From Nocardia goodfellowii (GTDB lineage Bacteria; Actinomycetota; Actinomycetes; Mycobacteriales; Mycobacteriaceae): 64,000 nucleotides of DNA. Positions 8,969-16,855 of this stretch are shown here, one piece after another. The stretch covers positions 124,001 to 188,000 of the forward strand of contig NZ_JAGGMR010000001.1 in the NCBI RefSeq assembly GCF_017875645.1, written 5' to 3'. The notes under the pieces were generated by a model. The model saw only the letters and a list, made by a program, of their open reading frames with translations, was not told the DNA's origin and made no database searches. Made by a program: the position numbers and the translations under genes. The number at the start of each line of letters is the position of its first letter. The stretch's first letter is position 1.

Positions 8969-10144
8969 CTAACCCGCGGCGCGGGCCAATCGGTCGACGG
9001 CCTCGGTAAGGACAGCGCTCTCCGCGGTGGTGAAGCACAAGCGCATCGAGGATCGATAGCCACCGTCGACGGAGAACGCCACACCGGGCACGTAAGCGAC
9101 CCCCGCGTCCAGAGCGCGGGGCAGCAACTCCTGCGTGTCGGTGCCGTCGGTGAAATCCGCCCAGACGAACATCCCGCCGGTCGCGTCGGTGCATCGCAAC
9201 CGGTCACCGAACCGGAGACGCACCGCGTGCACGAGCGATTTGGCGCGGCCGGCGTAGACCGTGCGCACATGGTCGACGTGCGCGGCCAGCCAGGCTTCGT
9301 CCGCGAGCAGTTCGGCGGTGATGTGATGGGTCAAGGTCGAACCGCACAGATCCGCACCCTGTTTCAACAACTCGACCGCACGGCACACCGGGTCGGGCGC
9401 GACCATCCAGCCGACACGCAACGACGGCGCCAGGATCTTCGAGGCGCTGGAGAGACGAATGACGTTGCGGGAGTAGGTCGCTACCGGCGCGGGAGCGGGG
9501 CTGTCGAACCACAGCTCGCCATAGGGGTCGTCCTCGATCACCCAGAAGCCGTGCGCCTCAGCGAGTTTCGCGAGCTCGGCACGCCGCTGCGGACTCATCG
9601 ACACCCCGCCGGGGTTGTGGAAGTTGCTCACCGTGTGCACCAGCGCGGGACGTTCGCCCCGGGCGAGCAGGTCGGCCAGCACATCGATGCGCATACCGTC
9701 GGCGTCGAGCGGCACCGCGACGATCCGTGCACCAGCCGCCCGGAACACTTGCAGCGCACCGACATACGCCGGATCCTCGACGACGACCAGCGCACCCGGA
9801 TCGAGCAGCACCTCGGCGAGCAGCGACAGCGCCTGCTGCGAACCATGCGTGACGAAGACCTCGCCCAGCGCGACCCGGCGTCCGAGCCGTGCCGATTCGC
9901 GCTCCGCGAGCACAGCCCGCAGCGCCGGCGCCCCCGGGGATGCGCCGTACTGCAAAGACTCCGCGGTGCGCAGCGCGGACTCCGCGGCGGCGGCGATCCG
10001 CTCGCGGGGCATCAGCTCCGCGTCCGGCAGACCACCCGCGAGTCCGATGATCTCGGCGCGGGTGGTCAGCTCGAGCAGGTCACGGATCGCTGAGCTCTGC
10101 AGTCCGCCGAGCTTGGTCGCGAGCGGTGGAAGGGTCGGCGACAT
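8969..10144 (-). CDS. PLP-dependent aminotransferase, class I/II (2-aminoadipate transaminase-like)
   Basis: This 391-residue fold-type I aminotransferase resembles the LysN/MocR catalytic domain without a regulator domain. The PLP lysine lies in SSASKILAPSLRVGWM, the Asp/Tyr contacts in VVEDPAYVGALQVFRAAG and VIEDDPYGELWF, and the HTVSNFHNPGGVSMS block is also typical. I chose the ATG at 10144 because GGAGG lies 6 bp upstream; the longer TTG start two codons earlier sits too close to that site. Substrate is not decided by sequence; aromatic and 2-aminoadipate activity are both known in the family. Confidence 0.87.
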   Translation of the reverse strand: MSPTLPPLATKLGGLQSSAIRDLLELTTRAEIIGLAGGLPDAELMPRERIAAAAESALRTAESLQYGASPGAPALRAVLAERESARLGRRVALGEVFVTHGSQQALSLLAEVLLDPGALVVVEDPAYVGALQVFRAAGARIVAVPLDADGMRIDVLADLLARGERPALVHTVSNFHNPGGVSMSPQRRAELAKLAEAHGFWVIEDDPYGELWFDSPAPAPVATYSRNVIRLSSASKILAPSLRVGWMVAPDPVCRAVELLKQGADLCGSTLTHHITAELLADEAWLAAHVDHVRTVYAGRAKSLVHAVRLRFGDRLRCTDATGGMFVWADFTDGTDTQELLPRALDAGVAYVPGVAFSVDGGYRSSMRLCFTTAESAVLTEAVDRLARAAG

Positions 10145-10253
10145 GGGCAACCTCCGAACTGACGCCAGGTACGCGAAACCCTACTGTCGCACGGGGTGAC
10201 CATGATATGAAACCGAATTCCCATAATGTGAGAACGCAGTAGGTAGCCGGTGG

Positions 10254-12116
10254 TCAGTCGCGCCGATTGATCGCGTGGATCAGAATCTTTCCGTCGCGGT
10301 TCACCACCGTCACCACCTGCGGATACACATTGGTCACGCCGTTGGGCCGATGCTCGGTGAGATCGACGTCGAAGGTTTCGGGAGTCACCTCGGTGATCCG
10401 CAAGCAGTGCGTGGTGCCCGCCGGAATCTCCTCGTTGATCGCCTTCTGGATGGTTTCGACCGGAGAGATATTCTCCGAGTCCGGCGCGACGAAGGTGCGC
10501 GCCTTCTCCCCACTGCGTTCCACATAGAAGGCATGCTGGAAACCGAGAATGGCGCCCGGCCCGCTGCCGGTGTTGCCGGCGCCGTTGCCGACGGTCACCC
10601 TGCCGTCGGCAAGGGCCGGACAGCTCAAGGCCGCCGTGGTCGTAGGTGGCGGAGCCGCGGTCACCTTGCCGTCGTCGTCCCCGCCGGGATCGCGGTTCAG
10701 CGCGATGATGGTCGCCACCAAACCGATGACGACCGCGAGCGCACCCGCGAGGCCGAGTGCGAGCCAGCGGCCCTTGGCACTCGGGGCGTCGGGCTCAGCC
10801 ACCGGCGCGCGCGGCGCGAGGCGCTGGGCGATCGGGTCATCGGCCCAGGACAGGCCGGAACCGGACCGGCGCGCAGGGGTGACCGGGTCATCGTCGTCGT
10901 CGAGGTTGTAGTCGGCGGCCGGTGTGGCCCACCACTGGTCGCGCTCGGTGCCTGCCGATGTGGCCGCCGGGCCAAGAGTGGACGAGCCCCCAGCGGTCGA
11001 GTCAGGCGTGACCGGGCGCGGAGTAACCGAGCCGGGCGTGGCCGAGCCCGAAGTGGCCGACCCAGGTGTGGTCCAGCCCGGAGTGCCCGGGCCAGGCGTG
11101 GTTCCACCCGGAGTTCCCGCGCCAGGCGCGCCCGAGCCCCGAGTAGCCGAGCCAGGCGGGATAAGGCGCGGAGTAACCGAGGCCGGTGTGACAGCGCTGC
11201 CGGGCGTGGCGTGCGGCGTCTGGTAGCGGGTCGTCGCGGCCGAAGAAGGTCCGGAACCGACCTCCGGACCGAAGTCCGCAGGGACCTGCGACTGCGGGCG
11301 GGCGGGGGTGGCCGGGCCCGGGGTGCCCGGCGGTGTCTGGTAGCGGGTCGTGGCGGCCGAAGAAGGTTCGGAACCGACCTCCGGACCGAAGTCCGCAGGG
11401 ACGTGCGGCTGCGAGCGCGCGGGGGTCTCCGGCGCGCGGTAAGTCGGCGTCGAGGGCGGTGGCACCGCCTCACCCGCCGGTCGCCAGCCGAGGTCCGGCC
11501 GGTCGGGGGATGGCTGCGCGGTCCAGCTCGGCCCGGTCTTATCCAGTGGCGGACCACGGAACTCTTCGACCGGCGGGCCGAAATCGCTGACGGGGGCTCC
11601 GAAATCATCGACTGGGCCACCGAAATCATTGAGCGGGCCGCCGAAATCATTGAGTGGGGCACCGAAATTATTGACGGGAGCGCCCGAACCGCTGGCGGGA
11701 GCACGGGAATCGCCGACGGGGGTGCCGGAATCGCCGACCGGCGCACCGAAATCATCGGCTGGTGTGCCGGAGCCGCTGACGGAAGCGCCCGAATCGCTGA
11801 CGGAAGCGCCGAACCCACTGGCGGGAGCACGGGAATCGCCGACGGGGGTGCCGGAATCGCCGACCGGCGCACCAAAATCATCGGCTGGTGTGCCGGAATC
11901 GCCGACCGGGCGACGGGGATCATCAACGCGCGCTCGGGAATCATCGCCCCGCGCACGGGAATCGGCCACGGGCGGACCGAAATCACCCACGGGCGGACCG
12001 AAATCGTCCGGGTCCGGTCGCCTCGCCGACTCCGGCGACTGTCGTCCGCCTACCGGCGGCCCGAATTCCGCCCGGGACTGGCCGGACTCGTTGTCCCTGT
12101 CATCCTCGGAGCCCAC
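10254..12116 (-). CDS. large repeat-rich, single-pass membrane protein with conserved C-terminal extracellular domain
   Basis: This is a 620-residue protein in three parts. Residues 1-~210 are acidic and made of 7-residue units of the type D-F/S-G-x-P-V-G/D. Residues ~210-400 are Pro/Thr/Ala-rich, with one segment duplicated (ADFGPEVGSxPSSAATTRYQ twice) and PGxxT repeats. Then come DDDDD, a WADDP motif, a transmembrane helix (WLALGLAGALAVVIGLVATI, ~residue 475) and an outside domain of ~130 residues with two Cys (SCPAL, THCLRI) and GPGAILGFQHAFYVERSGEKAR. That C-terminal domain resembles one shared by Nocardia and mycobacterial membrane proteins (DUF8176-like, from memory). The GTG at 12116 has GGAAAGGA 7 bp upstream. 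The repetitive N-terminal half should be cytoplasmic. Confidence 0.7.
   Translation of the reverse strand: MGSEDDRDNESGQSRAEFGPPVGGRQSPESARRPDPDDFGPPVGDFGPPVADSRARGDDSRARVDDPRRPVGDSGTPADDFGAPVGDSGTPVGDSRAPASGFGASVSDSGASVSGSGTPADDFGAPVGDSGTPVGDSRAPASGSGAPVNNFGAPLNDFGGPLNDFGGPVDDFGAPVSDFGPPVEEFRGPPLDKTGPSWTAQPSPDRPDLGWRPAGEAVPPPSTPTYRAPETPARSQPHVPADFGPEVGSEPSSAATTRYQTPPGTPGPATPARPQSQVPADFGPEVGSGPSSAATTRYQTPHATPGSAVTPASVTPRLIPPGSATRGSGAPGAGTPGGTTPGPGTPGWTTPGSATSGSATPGSVTPRPVTPDSTAGGSSTLGPAATSAGTERDQWWATPAADYNLDDDDDPVTPARRSGSGLSWADDPIAQRLAPRAPVAEPDAPSAKGRWLALGLAGALAVVIGLVATIIALNRDPGGDDDGKVTAAPPPTTTAALSCPALADGRVTVGNGAGNTGSGPGAILGFQHAFYVERSGEKARTFVAPDSENISPVETIQKAINEEIPAGTTHCLRITEVTPETFDVDLTEHRPNGVTNVYPQVVTVVNRDGKILIHAINRRD
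11218..11426. repeat. second direct repeat (117-bp period) inside the same gene
   Basis: A block of about 90 bp beginning at 11218 recurs beginning at 11335, with a few differences. The offset of 117 bp adds 39 in-frame residues carrying ADFGPEVGS and SSAATTRYQ. It is older than the 80-bp repeat, judging by its extra mismatches. Confidence 0.75.
11692..11897. repeat. 80-bp direct repeat (126-bp period) inside the repeat-protein gene
   Basis: Positions 11692-11771 and 11818-11897 are identical except for one base. The 126-bp offset is a multiple of three, so the duplication adds 42 in-frame residues built from 7-residue units. Shorter units of the same type continue on both sides (about 11570-12010). 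The near identity indicates recent or ongoing copy-number change by slippage or unequal recombination. Confidence 0.85.
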
Positions 12117-12143
12117 AACCAATCCTTTCCCCAGGACACACGT

Positions 12144-12171
12144 GTGGGGCGGTCGCGAACGACCGCCCCAC
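12144..12171 (-). terminator. strong hairpin terminator with UUCG loop
   Basis: Twelve perfect base pairs (12144-12155 with 12160-12171) enclose a loop that reads TTCG on the minus strand, an especially stable tetraloop closed by a C-G type stem. It lies 18 bp after the stop of the Pro-rich secreted protein gene and 28 bp before the GTG of the repeat protein gene. There is no clear U-tract, as is usual in actinobacteria. Partial read-through into the repeat protein gene is possible. Confidence 0.75.
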
Positions 12172-12189
12172 CCGTTGAAACAGCTCGGC

Positions 12190-13224
12190 TCAGTACTGGA
12201 CCGAACCACCCCACTGGGTGGTGATACCACCGACGTTCACCGTCTGCGGCGCCACATCGCCCGCCGGAATAATCGACGGCAGTGTAACGCGCGCGGCGGC
12301 TTCCAGGGCAGCGGCTCCGCCCGGCTGGGCCGCGATCCACTGCTCGACCGCGGACTTGGCGGCGTTGGCCTGCGTGGTGTCCAGCAGGAAGGAGTTCTTG
12401 TTGTCGGCCAGACCCTCGCCACCGGTGTAGCTGGTGATCTTGATGCTGTTGGTGTCGAGGTATTCCACGGAGACACCGGCTTCACCGGCACCGGTGGGGG
12501 TGCGGTAGCCGATGGTGCCGACGTAGCCGGCCTGGTTGTTGAAGTGGTGGGTGTTGGCGACGAAACCGGGGATCAGCGCACCGCCGTCGACGTTCGCGGA
12601 CACCTCGGTGCGCGGGCCCTCCATCTCGACGACGGGGGCGGCCGGCGCGGCCTGCAGGCGCGGGGCCTGCCAGCGCGGCGGCTCCTGCACCAGGTTTTCC
12701 TGCGACTCCGGCTGCACGGCCGGAACATTCGACTGCGGCTTGGGCTGGACGGCGCCCGGCTGGGCGGGAGTGCCCGGCTCGGCCGGCTTCGGCGCGTTCG
12801 GATCGGCCGGGTCGACAGCGGCCGCCGGCAGATCCTCGGCCTGCTGACCCGGCACCGGCAGCGGCGCGACACGCGGGGTGGTGACACCCGGCTGGGTCGG
12901 GGCGGCCAGCTTCGGATCCTTCTTCGGATCCGGCTTCACCTCATCGGGATCCGGGGTGGTGACGCCCGGCTGGCTCGGCGTCGGCTTGCTCGGCTCCTGC
13001 GGCTCCTCGGCGGGCGCGCCCGGCTGCGGAGCCGGGGTTTCGGGGGTCTCGTCGGGAGTGCCCGGCTGGACCGGGGCGGGAGCGGGTGTGGTGGGGGTGG
13101 TGGGCTCGTTCGGGACAGCCCCAGCCGGTGCTGCGAGAAGAGTAGCCACTACAGCGGCTGCCGCCAGCGGCATCGAAGTGCCCGCCACCGCCCGCTGCGC
13201 CCCGTTCGGCTTACGGTGTTTCAC
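12190..13224 (-). CDS. Pro-rich secreted or cell-wall protein of unknown function
   Basis: The 344-residue protein starts with a long signal peptide (MKHRKPNGAQRAVAGTSM, then an Ala/Val-rich core ending APAGA). Residues ~35-190 are a low-complexity spacer of Pro, Thr, Gln and Glu that would cross the cell wall. The last ~140 residues form a folded domain with GFVANTHHFNNQAGYVGTIGY and VGGITTQWGGSVQY at the C-terminus. I do not recognise the domain. I chose the GTG at 13224 (AAAGGGA upstream) over one at 13245, because the promoter-like element at 13255-13281 would place the transcript start just at 13245-13250. It is followed by the UUCG terminator. Confidence 0.7.
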   Translation of the reverse strand: MKHRKPNGAQRAVAGTSMPLAAAAVVATLLAAPAGAVPNEPTTPTTPAPAPVQPGTPDETPETPAPQPGAPAEEPQEPSKPTPSQPGVTTPDPDEVKPDPKKDPKLAAPTQPGVTTPRVAPLPVPGQQAEDLPAAAVDPADPNAPKPAEPGTPAQPGAVQPKPQSNVPAVQPESQENLVQEPPRWQAPRLQAAPAAPVVEMEGPRTEVSANVDGGALIPGFVANTHHFNNQAGYVGTIGYRTPTGAGEAGVSVEYLDTNSIKITSYTGGEGLADNKNSFLLDTTQANAAKSAVEQWIAAQPGGAAALEAAARVTLPSIIPAGDVAPQTVNVGGITTQWGGSVQY

Positions 13225-13254
13225 TTTTCGCAATCCCTTTCGCACACGATCCCC

Positions 13255-13281
13255 GACGACCCGTGGGCCGTACGCCGTTCC
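13255..13281 (-). promoter_or_regulatory. possible ECF-sigma-type promoter for the Pro-rich secreted protein
   Basis: On the minus strand GGAACG (13281-13276) is followed after 17 bp by CGTC (13258-13255). This matches the general GGAAC-N16-18-CGTC pattern of some actinobacterial ECF sigma factors, and it resembles the element at 21965-21993. The match is short and could be chance. Confidence 0.35.
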
Positions 13282-13444
13282 TGTGGTGAAAGGACTTGCT
13301 CCCCCGCAACAGCAACTACGCGACCGCCCGCCGATCGCATCTCTGCGGGGAGTCAACCACAAGTTCGTGGTATAGGCAACGCGACGAAAACCGCCCGGCG
13401 CCAACCACACTGGGTAATGTGCCGCGGGTTACCTCAAGAGAGTG
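13282..13444 (-). other. gene-free stretch downstream of lpdA with several inverted repeats
   Basis: Between lpdA and the Pro-rich protein gene no reading frame is supported. The minus strand holds short inverted repeats, such as ACCAC-N6-GTGGT (about 13355-13370) and TTGCT paired with AGCAA. They could be the end of the lpdA message or a structured leader if transcription starts further upstream. I found no known riboswitch core. Confidence 0.35.
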
Positions 13445-14848
13445 TTAATCCAAGTCGTCGTGGCGCATGAGCTGGCGTGCGGCTTCGGTGACCGAGCCGG
13501 TCAGCGAGGGGTACACGGAGAAGGTCTGGGCCAGGTCGTTCACCGTCAGATTGTTCTGTACCGCGAGCGCGATCGGCAGGATCAACTCCGAGGCGATGGG
13601 CGCGACCACCACGCCACCGATGACCACACCGGTCGCCGGACGGCAGAAGATCTTGACGAAACCCCTTCGCAGCCCGGACATCTTGGCCCGCGGGTTGGTG
13701 TTCAGCGGCAGCATCACCGTGCGCGCCGGGACCTCGCCGTTGTCGATCGCGGTCTGGCTGACGCCGACGGTCGCGATTTCGGGACGGGTGAACACCGCGG
13801 AAGCGACGGTTTTCAGCCGGATCGGCACCACGCCCTCACCGAGCGCGTGGTACATCGCGATCCGGCCCTGCATGGCGGCCACCGAGGCCAGCGGCAGCAG
13901 GCCGGTGCAGTCGCCCGCGGCGTAGATGCCGGGCACCGTGGTGCGCGAAACCCGGTCCACCCGAAGGTAACCGCCGCGATCGAGTTCGATGCCGACGCGC
14001 TCGATGCCGAGACCGCCGGTGTTGGGGGTCGAGCCGACCGTCATCAGCGCGTGCGAACCGGTGACCGTGCGCCCGTCCGACAGCTTCACCACGATGCCGT
14101 CGGCGGTGCGCTCCACCGCGTCGGCGCGCGCGTGCTTGACCAACTCGACGCCACGCTCGGCCAGCGCGTCTTCCAGCACCAGCGCCGCGTCGGCGTCCTC
14201 GCCCGGCAGCACCCGGTCGCGGCTGGACACCAGCTTCACCTGCACACCCATCTCGGTGTACGCCGAGACGAACTCCGCACCGGTGACGCCGGAACCGACC
14301 ACCACCAGGGTCTCCGGCAGCTCCTGCAGGTCGTAGAGCTGACGCCAGTTCAGAATGCGCTCACCGTCGGGTTCGGCGCCGGGCAGCACGCGCGGGCTGG
14401 CGCCGGTCGCGATCAGCACCACCTCGGCTTCGATGATCTGCTCGGTTCCGGTGGCCAACTTGGCCAGCACCCGGTGCGCGGCCAGCGGGCCACCGGCCTC
14501 CAGGATCTCGCCGGTGCCCTGCAGCACCGACACCCCGGCGGCCTGCAGCTTCGAACGGATATCGGCGGACTGGGCCAGCGCCAGCGCCTTCACGCGGGCG
14601 TTCACCTCGGGCATGTCCACGGTGGCCTGGCTCGGATCCAGCGTGATGCCCAGATCCTTGGCGCGGCGCAGCGACGTGCGCACGCCGGTGGAGGCGATGA
14701 AAGTCTTGGAGGGCACACAGTCCCACAGCACGCACGCGCCACCGATGCCGTCGGAATCGATCACGGTGACCGACGCGCCGTGCGCGGACGCCACCAGCGC
14801 CGCCTCGTAACCGGCCGGGCCGCCACCGATGATGGCAATGCGGGTCAT
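13445..14848 (-). CDS. lpdA: NAD(P)H-quinone dehydrogenase of the LpdA/flavoprotein disulfide reductase family
   Basis: This 467-residue protein has the FAD site IAIIGGGPAGYEAALVASAHG at the N-terminus and the redox-type pair in GGACVLWDCVPSKTF. It also has a central NAD(P)H site (VVVGSGVTGAEFVSAYTEMG), GIYAAGDCTGLLPLAS, and a C-terminal dimerisation domain. The family member in M. tuberculosis (Rv3303c, LpdA) reduces quinones with NADPH rather than lipoamide, and position next to glpD and amiA/amiB agrees with that gene. The lack of the usual HxxxxE catalytic dyad near the C-terminus (the region reads SVYPSLTGSVTEAARQL) argues against lipoamide dehydrogenase. Confidence 0.9.
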   Translation of the reverse strand: MTRIAIIGGGPAGYEAALVASAHGASVTVIDSDGIGGACVLWDCVPSKTFIASTGVRTSLRRAKDLGITLDPSQATVDMPEVNARVKALALAQSADIRSKLQAAGVSVLQGTGEILEAGGPLAAHRVLAKLATGTEQIIEAEVVLIATGASPRVLPGAEPDGERILNWRQLYDLQELPETLVVVGSGVTGAEFVSAYTEMGVQVKLVSSRDRVLPGEDADAALVLEDALAERGVELVKHARADAVERTADGIVVKLSDGRTVTGSHALMTVGSTPNTGGLGIERVGIELDRGGYLRVDRVSRTTVPGIYAAGDCTGLLPLASVAAMQGRIAMYHALGEGVVPIRLKTVASAVFTRPEIATVGVSQTAIDNGEVPARTVMLPLNTNPRAKMSGLRRGFVKIFCRPATGVVIGGVVVAPIASELILPIALAVQNNLTVNDLAQTFSVYPSLTGSVTEAARQLMRHDDLD

Positions 14849-15020
14849 GGGTACCTCCGCTCGAGCTGTCGACCGGGATCTCCGGCGCTGACCCTACAAC
14901 GTTATCCGGCGAGCGTCCGGCAACCTTGCAGGCCCCAACACGCCGCGCCCCGCGCGGGAAAAAACACAGTCTGGGCCGGATACGGGCGGTAAGGCTCCAT
15001 TATTGGCTACCCTTTGCTAC

Positions 15021-15497
15021 GTGCCGATCTACGCCGCTTACGGGTCGAACATGGACTCGTCCCAGATGCTCGAGCGCTGTCCGCACTCCCCCATGTCCGG
15101 AACGGGCTGGTTGGAGGGCTGGCGGCTCACTTTCGCCGGCGACGATATCGGCTGGGAAGGGCCGCTGGCGACGGTCGTCGAGGACCCGGGATCCCGGGTG
15201 TTCGTCGTGCTCTACGACGTGTCCCCGGAGGACGAGCAGAGCCTCGATCGCTGGGAGGGTTCCGATTTCGGGATCCACAAGAAGATTCGCTTGCGCGTCA
15301 CCCGCAATCCCAACAACAACGCCGAAACCACGCTGGCATGGCTGTACGTGCTGGACGCGTACGAGGGCGGTCTGCCGTCGGCCCGCTACCTCGGGGTGAT
15401 CGCCGACGCGGCCGAGAAGGCCGGTGCGCCCGAGGATTACGTGCACTCGCTGCGCACGCGCAACAGCAAAAACGTCGGGCCGGGCACCTTCGGCTGA
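15021..15497 (+). CDS. gamma-glutamylcyclotransferase (GGCT)-like family protein
   Basis: This 158-residue protein has the GGCT/AIG2-like fold. The N-terminal glycine loop is IYAAYGSNMDSSQM (YGSN binds the gamma-glutamyl group in the family) and LDRWEGSDFG provides the usual catalytic-region Glu. The frame opens earlier with TTG, but GTG at 15021 gives the family N-terminus. It follows a -10-like TACCCT (15008-15013) by 7 nt, so the message is probably leaderless. The function could be glutathione-like thiol turnover, but this is not shown. Confidence 0.8.
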   Translation: MPIYAAYGSNMDSSQMLERCPHSPMSGTGWLEGWRLTFAGDDIGWEGPLATVVEDPGSRVFVVLYDVSPEDEQSLDRWEGSDFGIHKKIRLRVTRNPNNNAETTLAWLYVLDAYEGGLPSARYLGVIADAAEKAGAPEDYVHSLRTRNSKNVGPGTFG

Positions 15498-15514
15498 GCA
15501 CTACTTCGAACCAC

Positions 15515-15550
15515 CGAAGGCCGCCTCCCTGATCAGGGAGGCGGCCTTCG
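15515..15550. terminator. bidirectional terminator
   Basis: A fully palindromic 36-bp element (16-bp arms 15515-15530 and 15535-15550 around GATC) lies between the convergent ends of the GGCT-like gene (15497) and the amidohydrolase gene (15566). It can serve both strands. Confidence 0.9.
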
Positions 15551-15565
15551 CCGTGTCAAGGGGGT

Positions 15566-16855
15566 CTAGCCCGCCTGCAGGACGATGTTGCTGAGCACCC
15601 GCACGCCGACCGACAGCGCGCGCTCGTCGATATCGAAGGTCGGCTGGTGCAGATCCAGCTGCTCGCCGTGGCCGGACCAGACGCCCAGGCGCGCCATCGC
15701 GCCCGGCACCTCCTCCAGATACCAGGAGAAGTCCTCACCGCCACCGGACTGCATGGTGTCGGCCAGCGCGTCCGGGCCGAGTGCGCGGATCGCGGATTCG
15801 AACATCCGGGTGGACTGCTCGTCGTTGACCACCGGCGGCACGCCACGGCGGTAATTGAGCTGATACCGCACGCCCGTCGGCGCGAGCAGACCGTCGACGA
15901 TCTCGTGCACCATCGGCTCCAGCAACGACCAGGTCGCGTGATCGCCGGTGCGCACCGTGCCGGTGAGCATGCCGGTCTGCGGAATCGCGTTGGGCGCCTT
16001 GCCCGCCGACACCGCGCCCCACACCATCACCGTGCTGGTGCGCGGATCGATGCGGCGGCTGAGCAGACCGGGCAGGCCGGTGATGACGGTGCCGATCGCA
16101 TAGACCAGATCGCTGGTCAGGTGCGGGCGCGACGTGTGCCCGCCCGGCGAATCCAGCACCAGTTCGACGGTGTCGGCGGCGGAGGTGATGGCGCCGACCC
16201 GGATACCGACCCGGCCCACTTCCAGGCGCGGATCGCAGTGCAGCGCGAAGATCCGGTCCACGCCCTCCATCGCACCGGCCGCGACCATGTCGATCGCACC
16301 GCCCGGCATGACTTCCTCGGCGGGCTGGAAGACGAAACGGACGCCCACCGGCAGATTCATCTCCGACAGCGCCAGGGCGGTGCCGAGCAGGATGGTGGTG
16401 TGCGCGTCGTGGCCGCAGGCGTGCGAGACACCCGGGACGGTGGAGGCGAAGGACAGCCCGGTGAACTCCTGCAACGGCAACGCGTCCATATCGGCGCGCA
16501 GGCCGATGCGGGGGCCGTCGGCGGGGCCGATATCACAGATCAGGCCGGTGCCGCCGGGCATCTTCTGCGGGTTGAGCCCCGCTTTGGTGAGCCAGGAGGA
16601 GATGAACTCGGTGGTGCCGAACTCGGTACGCGACAATTCCGGGTTGGCGTGAATGTGTCTGCGCCACTGGACCAGATCGACCGCGTGCTCGGCCAGCCAG
16701 GCTTCCACGGCGGCGCGGCCCGCGGCCACGGTGTCGATGACGGCGCGCGGCCCCTTCGTGCGTAGCAACGCTGCCGCGGCATCCACGTCGGGCACCATTG
16801 CCTCGTGGGCCGCCGCGGTTCCCGTCGCCGGGCTAGAACCGCCGGTCTTACTCAC
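15566..16855 (-). CDS. amiB1: M20D-family amidohydrolase (AmiB-like)
   Basis: This 429-residue metallohydrolase belongs to the family of hippurate and N-acyl-amino-acid amidohydrolases. Metal-ligand motifs are visible: GLRADMDALPLQE, SHACGHDAHTT, QPAEEVMPGG, and the C-terminal SGGGEDFSWYLE. The start overlaps the stop of the preceding amiA1-like gene by 4 bp, so the pair is translationally coupled. The gene order matches amiA1-amiB1 of mycobacteria. The natural substrate is unknown; cell-wall or aminobenzoyl-glutamate-type amides have been proposed for the family. Confidence 0.87.
   Translation of the reverse strand: MSKTGGSSPATGTAAAHEAMVPDVDAAAALLRTKGPRAVIDTVAAGRAAVEAWLAEHAVDLVQWRRHIHANPELSRTEFGTTEFISSWLTKAGLNPQKMPGGTGLICDIGPADGPRIGLRADMDALPLQEFTGLSFASTVPGVSHACGHDAHTTILLGTALALSEMNLPVGVRFVFQPAEEVMPGGAIDMVAAGAMEGVDRIFALHCDPRLEVGRVGIRVGAITSAADTVELVLDSPGGHTSRPHLTSDLVYAIGTVITGLPGLLSRRIDPRTSTVMVWGAVSAGKAPNAIPQTGMLTGTVRTGDHATWSLLEPMVHEIVDGLLAPTGVRYQLNYRRGVPPVVNDEQSTRMFESAIRALGPDALADTMQSGGGEDFSWYLEEVPGAMARLGVWSGHGEQLDLHQPTFDIDERALSVGVRVLSNIVLQAG

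Noticed and set aside
13246..13444. Possible c-di-AMP (ydaO) riboswitch ahead of the Pro-rich secreted protein
   Set aside because: Such switches precede wall genes in actinobacteria, but the conserved blocks I would expect (GGGGUGAAUC and CAGCUAACC types) are missing; only generic hairpins are present.
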